The notes beneath the pieces were generated by a model, which saw only the letters and a program-made list of their open reading frames with translations, did no database searches and was not told the origin of the DNA. A stretch of 54,705 nt of DNA from Saprospiraceae bacterium (GTDB lineage Bacteria > Bacteroidota > Bacteroidia > Chitinophagales > Saprospiraceae). Position 1 is the first letter of the stretch. Every line of letters starts with the position of its first letter. Positions 7,160 through 16,449 of this stretch are shown here, one piece after another. The stretch lies in contig JAIPBL010000039.1 of the NCBI GenBank assembly GCA_021739645.1, positions 1-54,705 on the forward strand, written 5' to 3'. The position numbers and the translations under genes are program-made.

Positions 7160-8941
7160 TTAGTGCTGAACGGTAAAACGCTCAGCCTTGATGCCTTGGT
7201 CAGTAGTAACGACGATGAAATACTGGCCAGCAGCGAACTGAGACACGTTAAAGCTAGCTTTGTCGTAGTCAGTGTTCAATGTTTTGCTGCTATTGTAAAC
7301 CATGCGGCCAGCATTATCACGGATGGTGTAGGAGATGCCGCCAGTAGCGGATTTCAGCTTGGACTCTACTACCAACTGGTTGTTGGCAGGGTTCGGGCTA
7401 AGGGTCACGGCTACATTTGATGGAGCAACTTCGATGCTAGGCGAATCGTATTGGTTGATGATCAATGCTGAAGCGATAGCACCTCCAACATCCGTGAACA
7501 AGCCACCGCCTTCAATGTCTGGAACGGAGTTGTCCCAAGCAGTGATGACGATGTATGGAAGGTCGAAGTCCCGCTGGATTAGCCCATTGTCCATGGCTAC
7601 TGTTTGGTCATAACCATCGTCAAAACCAAAGAAAACAATGGCCGAGCCCTCGTAACGTACGCCCAAAAAGTATCTTTTGTTGTCTCCAGGAACTACATAG
7701 CCACCTGGTTCCAGTTCAAGGTAGTCATAGATATCGGCCTTTACCCAAGCGCTGGTGGCCGAGGTGTCGGCAAACGTTACTGGGGCATAACCAACTATGG
7801 TCAACTCATCGTTTGTGATACCTTCATCAGAATTGAGGTCATCCCACTCATAAACATAGCCAGTGACAGAATTGGCTTCTAATCCACCGAGTGTGCCAGT
7901 CTGCGGGAAAATTTGGAATTGAATGCTGTCGAGCTTGTACCCAGCGCCTTCTGGCACTTCGAAACCAGCGAGGAACTCAACACTGCCACCTCCGCCAACG
8001 GTGCGGCCGATAGAAGATATTGGGCGGTTGTTGGTAAAATCCCAACGTCCCCTGCAGTAAACGTTACTGCTGAATACGAACTGAGAGGTAAACTCGTTGT
8101 CGCTTACTGCTTCCGGAGAATCGCCCTCTGAACTTGAAACCGAGTAGGTAATATCATATACACCAGCACCTTCTGTTGGAGTGTAGTCTGCCAGTTGAAT
8201 AAAGCCAGATGAATCTTTAGCTAATGATGCAAGGCTGTTAACCTCGTCATAAACTAGCGTAGCAGATCCGCCAGCAGGTGTATGTGTAATAACCCCTTCA
8301 GCTTGAATGCTTGTAGCACCATTCAAACCCTTGTTCAGGACGTTGACGCCAGGTGTAAATCCGACTCCCAATGCTTCCGCTTGGTTAACTGGCATGACAC
8401 CGTTCACCATGTTGCTCAATCGTTTAGCGGTGAGGGCCAAGTCGTTTTCAAACACCACATTGCCGATGGTCATGTTCACGGTCTCCGTCATCATGGTGGT
8501 GCGAATGGTCTGCCCTTCTTCGTAGGAAAGCATTACCGCAGGAATAGTGACAGCTGCACCATTCACACCTGCACCCATCGGGATAGTACCGAGGCCTGCA
8601 TTTGCTACACTGTTGAAAACAACCACTGCGATAGCACCAGCATTTTCAGCATTCAGGCATTTTAGGCCAAATTCGCATGTGCCGCGGTCAATCAGTGCAA
8701 TTTTACCAGCAAGTTCAGCGGCGTTCGTTGCTGCTTCGCAACCCTGCGTTGGGTTTGCACTGCCATCATTCACGAAAACTACGTCACCCGTCCAAGTTCC
8801 TGAAGTAAGGTCTGCGCCGAATGCAGCAGCATCAAAGGCTTTTGAGCCAGCAATGCTGGCTGGTGAATTCACTAGCACAACCTGCGCAGAGACAGTGAGC
8901 GCCAGAAAAAGCGTACAAATTAGTGTTGTAAAAATCCTCAT
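7160..8941 (-). CDS. Secreted PA-domain protein with T9SS sorting domain
   Basis: 593 residues. Signal peptide 1-19 (MRIFTTLICTLFLALTVSAQ). PA domain at about 80-160 (GKIALIDRGTCEFGLKCLNAENAGAIAVVVFN). The central region is beta-rich (about 200-500) with no recognised catalytic motif. Type A T9SS sorting domain at the end (LSPNPANNQLVVESKL ... GQYFIVVTTDQGIKAERFTVQH). It is clearly paralogous in layout to the gene at 3144: signal, PA domain, then a segment with L......GVxxxNxG and matching carbohydrate-binding-like stretches. Part of a run of three cargo genes on the minus strand. Confidence 0.87.
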   Translation of the reverse strand: MRIFTTLICTLFLALTVSAQVVLVNSPASIAGSKAFDAAAFGADLTSGTWTGDVVFVNDGSANPTQGCEAATNAAELAGKIALIDRGTCEFGLKCLNAENAGAIAVVVFNSVANAGLGTIPMGAGVNGAAVTIPAVMLSYEEGQTIRTTMMTETVNMTIGNVVFENDLALTAKRLSNMVNGVMPVNQAEALGVGFTPGVNVLNKGLNGATSIQAEGVITHTPAGGSATLVYDEVNSLASLAKDSSGFIQLADYTPTEGAGVYDITYSVSSSEGDSPEAVSDNEFTSQFVFSSNVYCRGRWDFTNNRPISSIGRTVGGGGSVEFLAGFEVPEGAGYKLDSIQFQIFPQTGTLGGLEANSVTGYVYEWDDLNSDEGITNDELTIVGYAPVTFADTSATSAWVKADIYDYLELEPGGYVVPGDNKRYFLGVRYEGSAIVFFGFDDGYDQTVAMDNGLIQRDFDLPYIVITAWDNSVPDIEGGGLFTDVGGAIASALIINQYDSPSIEVAPSNVAVTLSPNPANNQLVVESKLKSATGGISYTIRDNAGRMVYNSSKTLNTDYDKASFNVSQFAAGQYFIVVTTDQGIKAERFTVQH

Positions 8942-9366
8942 GTTAAATGTGTTTTGTTAAGTTGAATAACCCCCGGCCAAGGTTTTCGCAAAAACGCTTG
9001 ACGGGTATTTAGATAAAGGCTTAAGATTACAAGTTTTGGAAGGATTTGGGTGCCAAGCAAATCTGCTTTCAAGCAGTAAAGGTAACAAATCAGGGATTTG
9101 AAGGAAAAGCGATTTTAGTTAATTGGGTCATTTTGCAGTCAATATTGCAAAACCAAGGAAGTATTTTCGACTTGTCCAAATGGGCAGTTTTGATTTGTTG
9201 CAGTTTCGTGTTTTCAATCCTTTGCCTTTTTTACCGCTGCCTCCACCTCCTTTGTCGCTTTTTCCAGCTCCGCCACCTGTTGTTCCCGGTCGCTGTTGTT
9301 CCCCTTTTGCCTATTATGCACGAGGGCATGATAGGTTCCCATTTTGGAGGCTGGCAGCCCCTCAAT
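8942..9366. other. Intergenic region holding clpB tail copy A
   Basis: 425 bases between the PA-domain gene and the AAA ATPase. The left part (8942-9215) is the upstream region of the gene starting at 8941 and shows no gene. The right part holds the degenerate clpB 3'-end copy listed separately. Confidence 0.6.
9222..9297 (-). pseudogene. Degenerate copy A of the clpB 3' end
   Basis: Read on the minus strand, this stretch encodes [19 protein letters not shown], then AVKKAKD and a stop. The authentic ClpB end at 11350 reads [19 protein letters not shown], then [11 protein letters not shown] identity is obvious over about 75 bases. The frame stays open back to the TAA of the neighbouring ATPase gene (9367), and an internal ATG at about 9340 would give a 42-residue product. 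It shares CACCTGTTGTTCCCGGTCGC with copy B (10949), whereas the true clpB differs there, so copies A and B share a more recent history with each other. Confidence 0.8.
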
Positions 9367-10800
9367 TTATGGGACAAACAAGCAGTCCATGTCCAGTGAC
9401 AGGGCCAAAGAGCCGAGGGAATGGGCATTCGGCTTGACGCCAAAGGTGCTGAGCATGACCCAGTTGACCAATTTTTTCGTGCCGGTGCTTTCCCTGAAAA
9501 CCCGCAGCTTTTCCCGCAGGGCATCGGAGTCTGCCTTGGTGAGGGTGAGGGCGGTGCTGTAAAATTTGATTTCAACGAGGTTGATGACCCGGTCGTTCCG
9601 GTCAATGAGCAGGTCAACCTGGGTGCCCGGTCCGTCGCTGCTGCCCGTTTTCACAAAAGTGGATACCGAAGAATAGATGCCCGAAATGCCAAGGGCCTTT
9701 TTGATTTGGGGTATGTGCTTCAGGCAGATATTTTCAAAAGCGTAGCCGCACCAGGTCTTGAATTCCTGTGTTTGGCTGAGCATGTTCCAGATGTCCTCCT
9801 CGTCATGGGGGTGCTGCTCGATGAACCGGAGGTAGAACAGCGAATACTCGTCGCTGAGGCGAAAGACTTTTTCTTTTTTCTTTTTGCCGAAGGGGAAATA
9901 CTCGGACACGAAGCCCGATTCTATGAGTTCTTGCAGCACTTTTGTCACCCTACCGCCGTCCGGGAAAGGGATAGTCCGGACTACCTCCCCACGCACCATG
10001 CCGTAGTGCTTGCCAGCCAAGGCACGGATGATGGAAAGGTGGTAATCGGAATGGCTGAAAAGAGCTGGGTAAAGGCTCAAAAACTCGTCTTTCAGCAGTC
10101 CACCCTCTGAAAAACAAATTTGGTTGATGTTCTGGGTGGCACTCATGTGCCCAGCGACCTCTTTGAGGTAGTGCGGGATGCCGCCCAGTGCCATGTAAAT
10201 CAAAAGGATATGGTAGCGGTCAAGCACAATGCCCCGCCCAGCGAGATATTCTTCGGTTTCTGCAAGGGAAAATGGTTTTAGCCGGATACGCTTGGTCACA
10301 CGGTTGTGGAGTCCTCCTTTGTTGCGCAGCACGTTTTGAATCATCCACGAAGCGGACGAGCCGCAGATGACCACCACGATGTCCCGGTTGACCGCCCAGC
10401 TGTTCCAAAAATAGCTCAACCCCCTCAAAAACCCGGACTTGTGCGAATCGAACCAAGGCAGTTCGTCCAAAAAAACGACCATTCGGCCCTCCTTCTTTTT
10501 GCGGTCGAGTGCTGCGCTGAGTTGGTGGAATGCATCGAGCCAATTGGCAGGCTTCAGCACCGCTGCCCCTTCAAAAAAGGTCTCATTGAGCCGTAGGCTG
10601 AAATTTTGCAACTGCTCCGAAAGTGGGGCTTTTTGCAAGCCGCTTGCCTCAAAATCAATTTGCCCGCCATAAACATGCTTGACCAAAAAGGTCTTTCCGA
10701 CCCGTCTTCGACCAATAATAGAAACCATTTCTACCTCTGGGGAAGCCAGTGCTTCCTCCAAAACCCTGATTTCTTCCTTCCTTCCAATGAATTTGCTCAT
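9367..10800 (-). CDS. Predicted AAA ATPase (ATPase_2 with C-terminal DUF234-like nuclease fold)
   Basis: 477 residues from the ATG at 10800 (MSKFIGRKEE); a longer start at 10842 is possible but would run through the repeated TTCGGAAT boxes, so I prefer the shorter one. The N-terminus has the family's FIGRKEEIRVLEEAL signature. Walker A is GRRRVGKT (30-37) and Walker B is VVFLDELPW (LDE at 111-113). A helical middle follows. The C-terminal region has D396 in VDLLID and E410-x-K412 in VEIKFY, the spacing of a PD-(D/E)xK-type core as proposed for DUF234. These ATPases are common, variably present accessory genes of unknown biological role. The gene lies between two degenerate copies of the clpB tail, suggesting it was inserted there. 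Confidence 0.85.
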   Translation of the reverse strand: MSKFIGRKEEIRVLEEALASPEVEMVSIIGRRRVGKTFLVKHVYGGQIDFEASGLQKAPLSEQLQNFSLRLNETFFEGAAVLKPANWLDAFHQLSAALDRKKKEGRMVVFLDELPWFDSHKSGFLRGLSYFWNSWAVNRDIVVVICGSSASWMIQNVLRNKGGLHNRVTKRIRLKPFSLAETEEYLAGRGIVLDRYHILLIYMALGGIPHYLKEVAGHMSATQNINQICFSEGGLLKDEFLSLYPALFSHSDYHLSIIRALAGKHYGMVRGEVVRTIPFPDGGRVTKVLQELIESGFVSEYFPFGKKKKEKVFRLSDEYSLFYLRFIEQHPHDEEDIWNMLSQTQEFKTWCGYAFENICLKHIPQIKKALGISGIYSSVSTFVKTGSSDGPGTQVDLLIDRNDRVINLVEIKFYSTALTLTKADSDALREKLRVFRESTGTKKLVNWVMLSTFGVKPNAHSLGSLALSLDMDCLFVP

Positions 10801-10815
10801 GCCCATTTTTTTGCC

Positions 10816-10903
10816 TTCGGAATATGGGCAAATGTAGTGCATTCCGAATGTAAAAAAAATTATCCGCTTCGGAATGTGTAAGAAACAACTAAGATTCCGA
10901 AGC
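10816..10903. promoter_or_regulatory. Four evenly spaced alternating TTCGGAAT boxes
   Basis: TTCGGAAT at 10816-10823, ATTCCGAA at 10841-10848, TTCGGAAT at 10868-10875 and ATTCCGAA at 10894-10901. The outer pair extends to a perfect 10-bp inverted repeat (GCTTCGGAAT 10866-10875, ATTCCGAAGC 10894-10903). Spacing between box starts is 25, 27 and 26 bases. The array covers the region just upstream of the ATPase start, where an operator or element end would sit. Confidence 0.7.
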
Positions 10904-10948
10904 CCAAAAAGGGCTGATGGGCCTTCAGTATAGATTTGGGTAGATAGG

Positions 10949-11013
10949 TGGCCTTTTCCAGTTCCGTCACCTGTTGTTCCCGGTCGCCGCTTTTTTTCGC
11001 CTTCGGTGAACTG
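10949..11013 (-). pseudogene. Degenerate copy B of the clpB 3' end
   Basis: Minus-strand translation gives [21 protein letters not shown], aligned to [21 protein letters not shown] of ClpB, then diverges. It covers the part of the ClpB tail upstream of, and overlapping with, the part in copy A. Copies A and B overlap by the stretch coding DREQQV-x-ELEKAT (about 40 bases), as if one duplicated tail had been split by insertion of the ATPase segment. Confidence 0.8.
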
Positions 11014-11062
11014 CTGATTTAGGGGATGACTGAATGGCTCGGTGGCTTTTTATGGAATTGGA

Positions 11063-11287
11063 TTAAAGGCCACCAAAACTGCTCATGTCACAACCTGCCT
11101 GAACGATTTTGATGGCCTCTTCCAGTTCTGTGTTGGTCGCCTTGCCTTTCTTGGGTTGTTTTGGCGTTCCGGTAGGCTGACTGGAGGCTCTATGCTTTTC
11201 TAACAAAAACCCAATGAAATCCATCACCTCTTTTTTGAGAGCATCTGGCAATTGTTGAAGCTGTGTGAAAATTATTTGGTCTGACAT
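11063..11287 (-). CDS. DUF2281-like small protein (orphan antitoxin-like)
   Basis: 74 residues from the ATG at 11287 (MSDQIIFTQLQQLPDALKKEVMDFIGFLLEK); a start at 11320 would add 11 residues. The pattern of a short strand, L..LP..L..EV.DFI.FL, then a charged linker is that of DUF2281 proteins, which often pair with a downstream PIN-domain toxin. Here the expected toxin position (below 11063) instead holds the clpB tail copy B, so the partner is absent. A perfect -7-like box TAAATTTG lies just upstream, near 11330 on the minus strand. The gene begins only 63 bases after the clpB stop. Confidence 0.65.
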   Translation of the reverse strand: MSDQIIFTQLQQLPDALKKEVMDFIGFLLEKHRASSQPTGTPKQPKKGKATNTELEEAIKIVQAGCDMSSFGGL

Positions 11288-11349
11288 GATTGATTGGTTT
11301 GATTGACCTTTTGTACCCATGCAAATTTATCAAAAAATACTTGGGTTTA

Positions 11350-14127
11350 TTAGTCCGATTTCACCTTTTTTACCGCTGCCTCCACCTCCTTTGTCGCTTT
11401 TTCCAGTTCCGCCACGTGCTGTTCCCGCTCTCCACTTTTTTTTGCTTTTGGTGAAACAGCAGCTTTGCCATTGGACTTTGGTGCAGCTCCCATCCATTCT
11501 GCCACCGATTTTGCGCCAGCCACTTTTGCTTTTCCGAACTTCAGTTCATCTCCATTTGCCTCCACATACACCGTATCGCCTTCCTCAAAAGTGCCGCCCA
11601 GCACGTGCTTCGATAGCTCGTCAATCAGCAGGTCTTGCAGCGCCCGCTTCATCGGTCGGGCACCAAATTGTGGGTCGTAGCCTGCGTCGCCGAGCACATC
11701 AATGGCGGCTTCCGTGAGCGCCAGTCCGAGGCCCTGACGCTGGAGCAGTTTCTCTGTTTTGCGCAGCAACAAGAACAACACCTGCCGAATTTCGGCCTTG
11801 CTCAACGGCGTGAAAACGATGACTTCGTCAATGCGGTTGAGGAATTCCGGGCGCAGCGTTTCCTTTAGCGTGGTCATCACCTCTTCTTTCGTCGTGGCAA
11901 TGATTTCTGCCCGGTGTTGCTCGCCGAGGGCGTCCAGGTCCTCAAAGTTTTCGAGGATTTTCTCGGATGCCATGTTGCTCGTCATGATGACGATGGCGTT
12001 TTTAAAACTGGCGGTGCGGCCTTTGTTGTCCGTCAGGCGGCCCTCGTCGAGCACTTGCAGCAAGATGTTGAAGGTGTCCGGGTGCGCCTTTTCTATCTCG
12101 TCGAGCAGCACGATGGAGTAGGGCCTGCGGCGCACGGCCTCGGTGAGTTGGCCGCCCTCGTCGTAGCCGATGTAGCCGGGAGGGGCGCCAACGAGGCGGC
12201 TCACGGTGTGCTTCTCCTGGTACTCGCTCATGTCAATGCGGACGATGGCGTGTTCGTCGTTGAACAGCACCTCGGCCAGCGCCTTGGCGAGTTCCGTCTT
12301 GCCCACGCCCGTCGGGCCGAGGAAGATGAACGAGCCGATGGGGCGGTTTTCGTCCTGGAGACCCGCCCGGCTGCGGCGGACGGCATCGCTCACGGCCTTC
12401 ACGGCTTGCTCCTGCCCGATGAGGCGCTGGTGCAGTTCGCCTTCGAGGTTGAGCAGTTTGTCCCGTTCGCTCTGCATCATCCGGCTTACGGGGATGCCCG
12501 TCCAACGGGCCACGATGTTTGCGATGTCGTCGGCGGTGACTTCATCGTTGGTGAAACGCTGGTCTTCCGGCAGTTTGGCGAGTTTGGTTTCGGCTTGTTT
12601 CAGCGCTTTTTGTTCGTTGGGGAGGTCGCCGTATCGGATTTTTGCCACGGCTTCGAGGTCGCCGCCACGTTCCAACTTGTCGGCTTGCTGCTCCAGCCCT
12701 TCTATTTTTTTCTTGATGGCCTGCATCGTGTCCACGATTTCTTTTTCGTTCTTCCAAGCGGCCCGCAGGCTGTCCCGTTTTTCCCGGGCATTGGCGATTA
12801 GCCCAGTGATGGCAGTCACTTTGGTGGTCGCATTCTCCCGTTTCAGCGCCTCTTTTTCGATTTCGAGTTGGCGCACTTTGCGGTCCCATTCGTCCACCTG
12901 CTCCGGCACGGAGTCGAGTTCGAGGCGGAGCTTTGCGGCAGCTTCGTCAATGAGGTCAATGGCCTTGTCGGGCAGTTGGCGGTCGGCCACGTAGCGGTGC
13001 GAAAGCTCGGCGGCGGCCACGAGCGCCTCGTCGCTGATGTCAATTTTATGGTAAACCTCGTACTTCTCCTGCACGCCCCGGAGGATGGAAATCGTATCCT
13101 CCACGCTCGGTTCTTCAATCAGCACTTTTTGAAAACGCCGCACGAGTGCCTGGTCTTTTTCAAAATGCTTTTGGTATTCGTCGCTTGTCGTTGCGCCGAT
13201 GGTGTGCAGCTCGCCACGGGCGAGGGCGGGCTTGAGGATGTTGGCGGCGTCCATGGCGCCGTTGCCGCCGCCAGCGCCCACGAGGGTGTGGATTTCGTCA
13301 ATGAACAGGATGATTTCGCCGTTGGAGTTCTGCACCTGCTTGATGACGGCCTTGAGGCGCTCCTCGAACTCGCCCTTGTATTTTGCGCCAGCGATGAGCG
13401 AGGAGATTTCGAGGGTGTAGATTTTTTTGCTCCGCAAATTGTCCGGCACGTCCTGTTTGATGATGCGCCAGGCGAGGCCCTCGACGATGGCCGTCTTTCC
13501 CACCCCAGCGTCGCCGACGAGGATGGGGTTGTTTTTTTTCCTTCGGGAAAGGATGTGTAGCACCCGCCGGATCTCGTCGTCCCGCCCCACGATGGGGTCG
13601 AGCTTGCCTTCTTCGGCCATGGCGTTCAGGTTCACGGCGAATTTGGTCAGTGCGTTGAACTGCTCGTCGCTGCTCTGGTCGGTCACTTTTTCGCCCTTGC
13701 GGAGTTCAATGATGGCCGCTCGGAGGTTGTCGTCGTCGGCACCGAGCATTTTGAGGAGCTTGCCCGCCTTGTCCTCGCCTTGCAGGATGCCCATCAGTAC
13801 CAATTCGATGCTGATGTACTCATCGCCAAAATCAGGGAGCATTTTTTTCGCCCTGGCCAGTGCTTTGTTTGCCTCTGGCGTTAGGAACTGCTTTTCGGTG
13901 CCGCTCACTTTTGGGGTAAGTTGGATGAGCGTTTCGAGCTGCCGCTTTAGTACGTTCATGTCGATGCCGCATTTTTCAAACAGAAAAGTGGCCACATGCT
14001 CGTCCGTTTCTAGGATTCCACGCAGCAGGTGGGCGGTGTCCACGTTCTGTTGGCTGTTGCTTGCAGCGATTTGCTGTGCTTTTAGGATGCAGTCCTGGGC
14101 TTTGATGGTGAAGTTGTCGTAGGTCAT
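11350..14127 (-). CDS. clpB: ATP-dependent chaperone ClpB (disaggregase)
   Basis: 925 residues. ClpB pulls polypeptides out of aggregates through its hexameric pore, working with DnaK in the cytoplasm. Domain order: Clp N-terminal repeat (1-145), first AAA domain with Walker A GDAGVGKT (205-212), the coiled-coil middle domain (about 400-530) that ClpC lacks, second AAA domain with GPTGVGKT (about 608), and the C-terminal small domain ([23 protein letters not shown]). The protein is about 65 residues longer than Escherichia coli ClpB (857): after the small domain there is a Lys/Ala/Glu-rich tail ([20 protein letters not shown]...). The DNA for this tail is the piece duplicated twice downstream. 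Long open frames on the opposite strand (11914-12801, 12868-13560) are GC-bias shadows. Confidence 0.97.
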   Translation of the reverse strand: MTYDNFTIKAQDCILKAQQIAASNSQQNVDTAHLLRGILETDEHVATFLFEKCGIDMNVLKRQLETLIQLTPKVSGTEKQFLTPEANKALARAKKMLPDFGDEYISIELVLMGILQGEDKAGKLLKMLGADDDNLRAAIIELRKGEKVTDQSSDEQFNALTKFAVNLNAMAEEGKLDPIVGRDDEIRRVLHILSRRKKNNPILVGDAGVGKTAIVEGLAWRIIKQDVPDNLRSKKIYTLEISSLIAGAKYKGEFEERLKAVIKQVQNSNGEIILFIDEIHTLVGAGGGNGAMDAANILKPALARGELHTIGATTSDEYQKHFEKDQALVRRFQKVLIEEPSVEDTISILRGVQEKYEVYHKIDISDEALVAAAELSHRYVADRQLPDKAIDLIDEAAAKLRLELDSVPEQVDEWDRKVRQLEIEKEALKRENATTKVTAITGLIANAREKRDSLRAAWKNEKEIVDTMQAIKKKIEGLEQQADKLERGGDLEAVAKIRYGDLPNEQKALKQAETKLAKLPEDQRFTNDEVTADDIANIVARWTGIPVSRMMQSERDKLLNLEGELHQRLIGQEQAVKAVSDAVRRSRAGLQDENRPIGSFIFLGPTGVGKTELAKALAEVLFNDEHAIVRIDMSEYQEKHTVSRLVGAPPGYIGYDEGGQLTEAVRRRPYSIVLLDEIEKAHPDTFNILLQVLDEGRLTDNKGRTASFKNAIVIMTSNMASEKILENFEDLDALGEQHRAEIIATTKEEVMTTLKETLRPEFLNRIDEVIVFTPLSKAEIRQVLFLLLRKTEKLLQRQGLGLALTEAAIDVLGDAGYDPQFGARPMKRALQDLLIDELSKHVLGGTFEEGDTVYVEANGDELKFGKAKVAGAKSVAEWMGAAPKSNGKAAVSPKAKKSGEREQHVAELEKATKEVEAAVKKVKSD

Positions 14128-14130
14128 GTT

Positions 14131-14166
14131 GATTTACGATTGGGCGATTTACGATTTACGATTGCG
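14131..14166. repeat. Period-7 repeat GATTTAC upstream of clpB
   Basis: Heptads GATTTAC, GATTGGG(C), GATTTAC, GATTTAC, GATTGCG begin 3 bases upstream of the clpB ATG, so they would lie in its leader or promoter. A member of the short-period repeat family. Confidence 0.6.
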
Positions 14167-14254
14167 AGGATGCGCAAAAGTAGCTTTTTAAAAAAAATTG
14201 GAAAGAAGAATGGATGAAGGGCACGGGAAAGCAGATGGAAGTTTCAACATGCAA

Positions 14255-15454
14255 TCACCTCATTGGCTTCAAGTACACGGTCTTCCTGATGGGATTGGCA
14301 AAATCGGAATACATGGATTCGAGTTGAAGAAAAACAGGATAATAACCTGGGCGGCTTATGATGAGCCTGTATTTTTTTCCGGGAAAAATGGGCAGCTCCA
14401 AGTTGTTGTTCTCTGACCGCAGGATGGTTGCTTCGATGATGCCGGTCTCTATGTTTTCCAACTCAATGTTGCAGCCGTACAGGGCTGCGCTGTCCATTTC
14501 GCTCATCGTATTAAGCAAGATGCTGCCTGTCAATTTGCCCATGAAAATGGCGAATTGGCCAGCACTTTCAGGATTCAGCTGATTGGGCCTGGTGGAGCAG
14601 AAGTAGCTGATTTGACTGGGCTGGTGGTAGCTGAAATAAAGTTCGTCGAAGCTGGTATTTGCCAAGCTTAGGTTTTCGGCGGCCAGCCATGCTCCGGCAG
14701 CGTTTTTTGAAGTTCGATAAACGTCAAAACCGCCCAACCCGCTAGGCATGTTTGAGCTGAAAAATATCATTTGGGCATGGGTGTAAAAAAAGGGCGTCAC
14801 CTCATCGTTGGCCGTATTGAAAGGCATGTTGACAGGATTGCCGAAGGTGCCATCCCGCTCAATGGCGCAGCACCAGATGTCGAAGCCACCCTTGCCGCCG
14901 GGGCGGTTGGAGGAAAAGTACAGCACCTCTTTTTTTAGCTTCAAATCATACCCGCATGTGGGCTGCTTGTTGATGACGCCTGCATCGTTGATAGACTTTG
15001 GCAACATAACGACGTGGCCCCAGGAGCCATCATATAGTTTGTCCCTGTACCAAATTTCGCTTTGGGTTGGCTTATCACCTTTGGATTCCTTGCAAGCAGT
15101 GTAATAAATACGGTCTCCCCCCACGCTAAGTGTGGCCTCCGCAACATTTATTCCTTCTTCTTTTGGGTTGATTAGTTGTGGAATTGCAGCTTCATCACGG
15201 ATTGCAGAATATAAACGACTGACCATGCCGATGCCGCTCTTCTTTGGCACTTTCACCGTAAAGTAAACCTTGTCGCCATAGCGGAACGGAGCGGTTGCCC
15301 CTGTGGTAAAGTTCAAATTATTGTTGGCCAACTTCACCTCCCCGGTATTTGGGTCAGATGGCATGGTTGGAGGTAAACCTGCGGTTTGGGCATTTATTTG
15401 CACACTGCAAAAACAACAGAGTAAGAATACTTCAAGCAGTTGTATATGCTTCAT
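14255..15454 (-). CDS. Secreted PD40 (WD40-like) propeller protein
   Basis: 399 residues. Signal peptide about 1-22 (ending SVQINAQ). The body carries PD40 propeller motifs of the type LYFSSNRPGGKGGFDIW and IFFSSNMPSGLGGFDVYRT, as found in the middle domain of PorE-like and other OmpA-family proteins, but the C-terminal OmpA peptidoglycan-binding domain is absent. Instead there is a carboxypeptidase-regulatory-like beta-sandwich at the end (CNIELENIETGIIEATILRSENNNLELPIFPGKKYRLIISRPGYYP). It is therefore a shortened relative of the protein at 26581. It probably acts in the periplasm or at the surface; role unknown. Confidence 0.8.
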   Translation of the reverse strand: MKHIQLLEVFLLCCFCSVQINAQTAGLPPTMPSDPNTGEVKLANNNLNFTTGATAPFRYGDKVYFTVKVPKKSGIGMVSRLYSAIRDEAAIPQLINPKEEGINVAEATLSVGGDRIYYTACKESKGDKPTQSEIWYRDKLYDGSWGHVVMLPKSINDAGVINKQPTCGYDLKLKKEVLYFSSNRPGGKGGFDIWCCAIERDGTFGNPVNMPFNTANDEVTPFFYTHAQMIFFSSNMPSGLGGFDVYRTSKNAAGAWLAAENLSLANTSFDELYFSYHQPSQISYFCSTRPNQLNPESAGQFAIFMGKLTGSILLNTMSEMDSAALYGCNIELENIETGIIEATILRSENNNLELPIFPGKKYRLIISRPGYYPVFLQLESMYSDFANPIRKTVYLKPMR

Positions 15455-15607
15455 TCTTTGAAATAAAGGAATTTATATCGGTTAGTAGTTGAAGATTGGG
15501 ACGCCAATTTAGCAAAAAAGGGTCAAATGTTTTGAGGTGTGCAAAGGTAATGGGTTTGTTGGGGAATTGGGAACTGCAATCTTTTAGCACAATGAACCAA
15601 TCATTTT

Positions 15608-15615
15608 TACCTTTG
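15608..15615 (+). promoter_or_regulatory. -7 box TACCTTTG
   Basis: Perfect TAnnTTTG element 31 bases before the lipoprotein ATG. No clear TTTG at the usual upstream distance, so only the -7 half is supported. Confidence 0.45.
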
Positions 15616-15645
15616 GTGAAAAATAATTCCCGTAATTAAGACATC

Positions 15646-16449
15646 ATGAAAAAATATAGCCATTTCTTGGTTGTGCTGGTCATTTGCATTGGTTTTCTTT
15701 TCCAATCGTGTAAAAATGAAAAACCAACACCCCCTCCTGCTCCGCTTACCATTGAGTCCGTCAATATCGAGCGCAAAAACGGCCCCGACTGCGATAAACC
15801 GGACAGCCTCATCGTGAATTGTGCCCACGTCAATTTCAGCTATCCACAACTCAAGGACGGCTCGGACTCCATGCGTCAGGCTGTTGACGCTTGGGCGAGG
15901 GAATTCATGATTAGCTGGGTTGGCATGTCGGAGGAGCCGGACAATTTTCCCCCACTCGACGAGGCCATCACCAACTTCTTCAACATGCACCAGGAACAGG
16001 TGAAGGAAATGCCCGATGCCCTTGCGTACTATGTCGCCGAAACGAAGGACACCGTGCTGCTCAACGACGGTAAGTACCTAACCCTCAAACTGGACGGCTA
16101 CAGCTACATGGGCGGTGCGCACCCCAATGCCAGCTCATCGGTTGTGACTTTTGAGGTGGCTACCGCAAAAAAAATATCGCTTGACCAACTCGTTACGGAG
16201 CTCGATGCGCTGAAAAAAGCAGCAGAAAAGAAGTTCCGGGAAGTGCGGCCAGAACTGTTTAAGTCAGAAAATGAAGGTGGTTCCGGATTTGAATTTGATG
16301 AAACCTTTGAATTCAAACTGGCTGACAATATTGGGCTGGTGAAGGATGGCATCTACTTCATTTATGTTCCCTATGAAGTCGGCCCTTGGTCTATCGGAGC
16401 AACGGAGTTCGTGCTTCCGTACAGTGAGATTCAGCAAATCAGGAAGTAG
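15646..16449 (+). CDS. Lipoprotein with DUF4163/DUF3298 (PdaC/RsiV-like) domains
   Basis: 267 residues. Lipoprotein signal peptide with lipobox FQSC (Cys21). A low-complexity proline linker (KPTPPPAP) is followed by the DUF4163-like region (VNFSYPQLKDGSDSMRQAVDAWAREF) and a DUF3298 region containing the conserved LKLDGYSYMGGAHPN and the terminal FVLPYSEIQQI. These domains occur in anti-sigma factor RsiV (lysozyme binding) and in the deacetylase PdaC, but here no deacetylase motif is present. Likely an outer-membrane or periplasm-facing lipoprotein; function unknown. Confidence 0.8.
   Translation: MKKYSHFLVVLVICIGFLFQSCKNEKPTPPPAPLTIESVNIERKNGPDCDKPDSLIVNCAHVNFSYPQLKDGSDSMRQAVDAWAREFMISWVGMSEEPDNFPPLDEAITNFFNMHQEQVKEMPDALAYYVAETKDTVLLNDGKYLTLKLDGYSYMGGAHPNASSSVVTFEVATAKKISLDQLVTELDALKKAAEKKFREVRPELFKSENEGGSGFEFDETFEFKLADNIGLVKDGIYFIYVPYEVGPWSIGATEFVLPYSEIQQIRK

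Noticed and set aside
11914-13560. Long open frames on the plus strand opposite clpB (295, 262 and 230 codons)
   Set aside because: They are antisense to the highly conserved clpB, lack recognisable protein features and follow from its GC-rich third codon positions.
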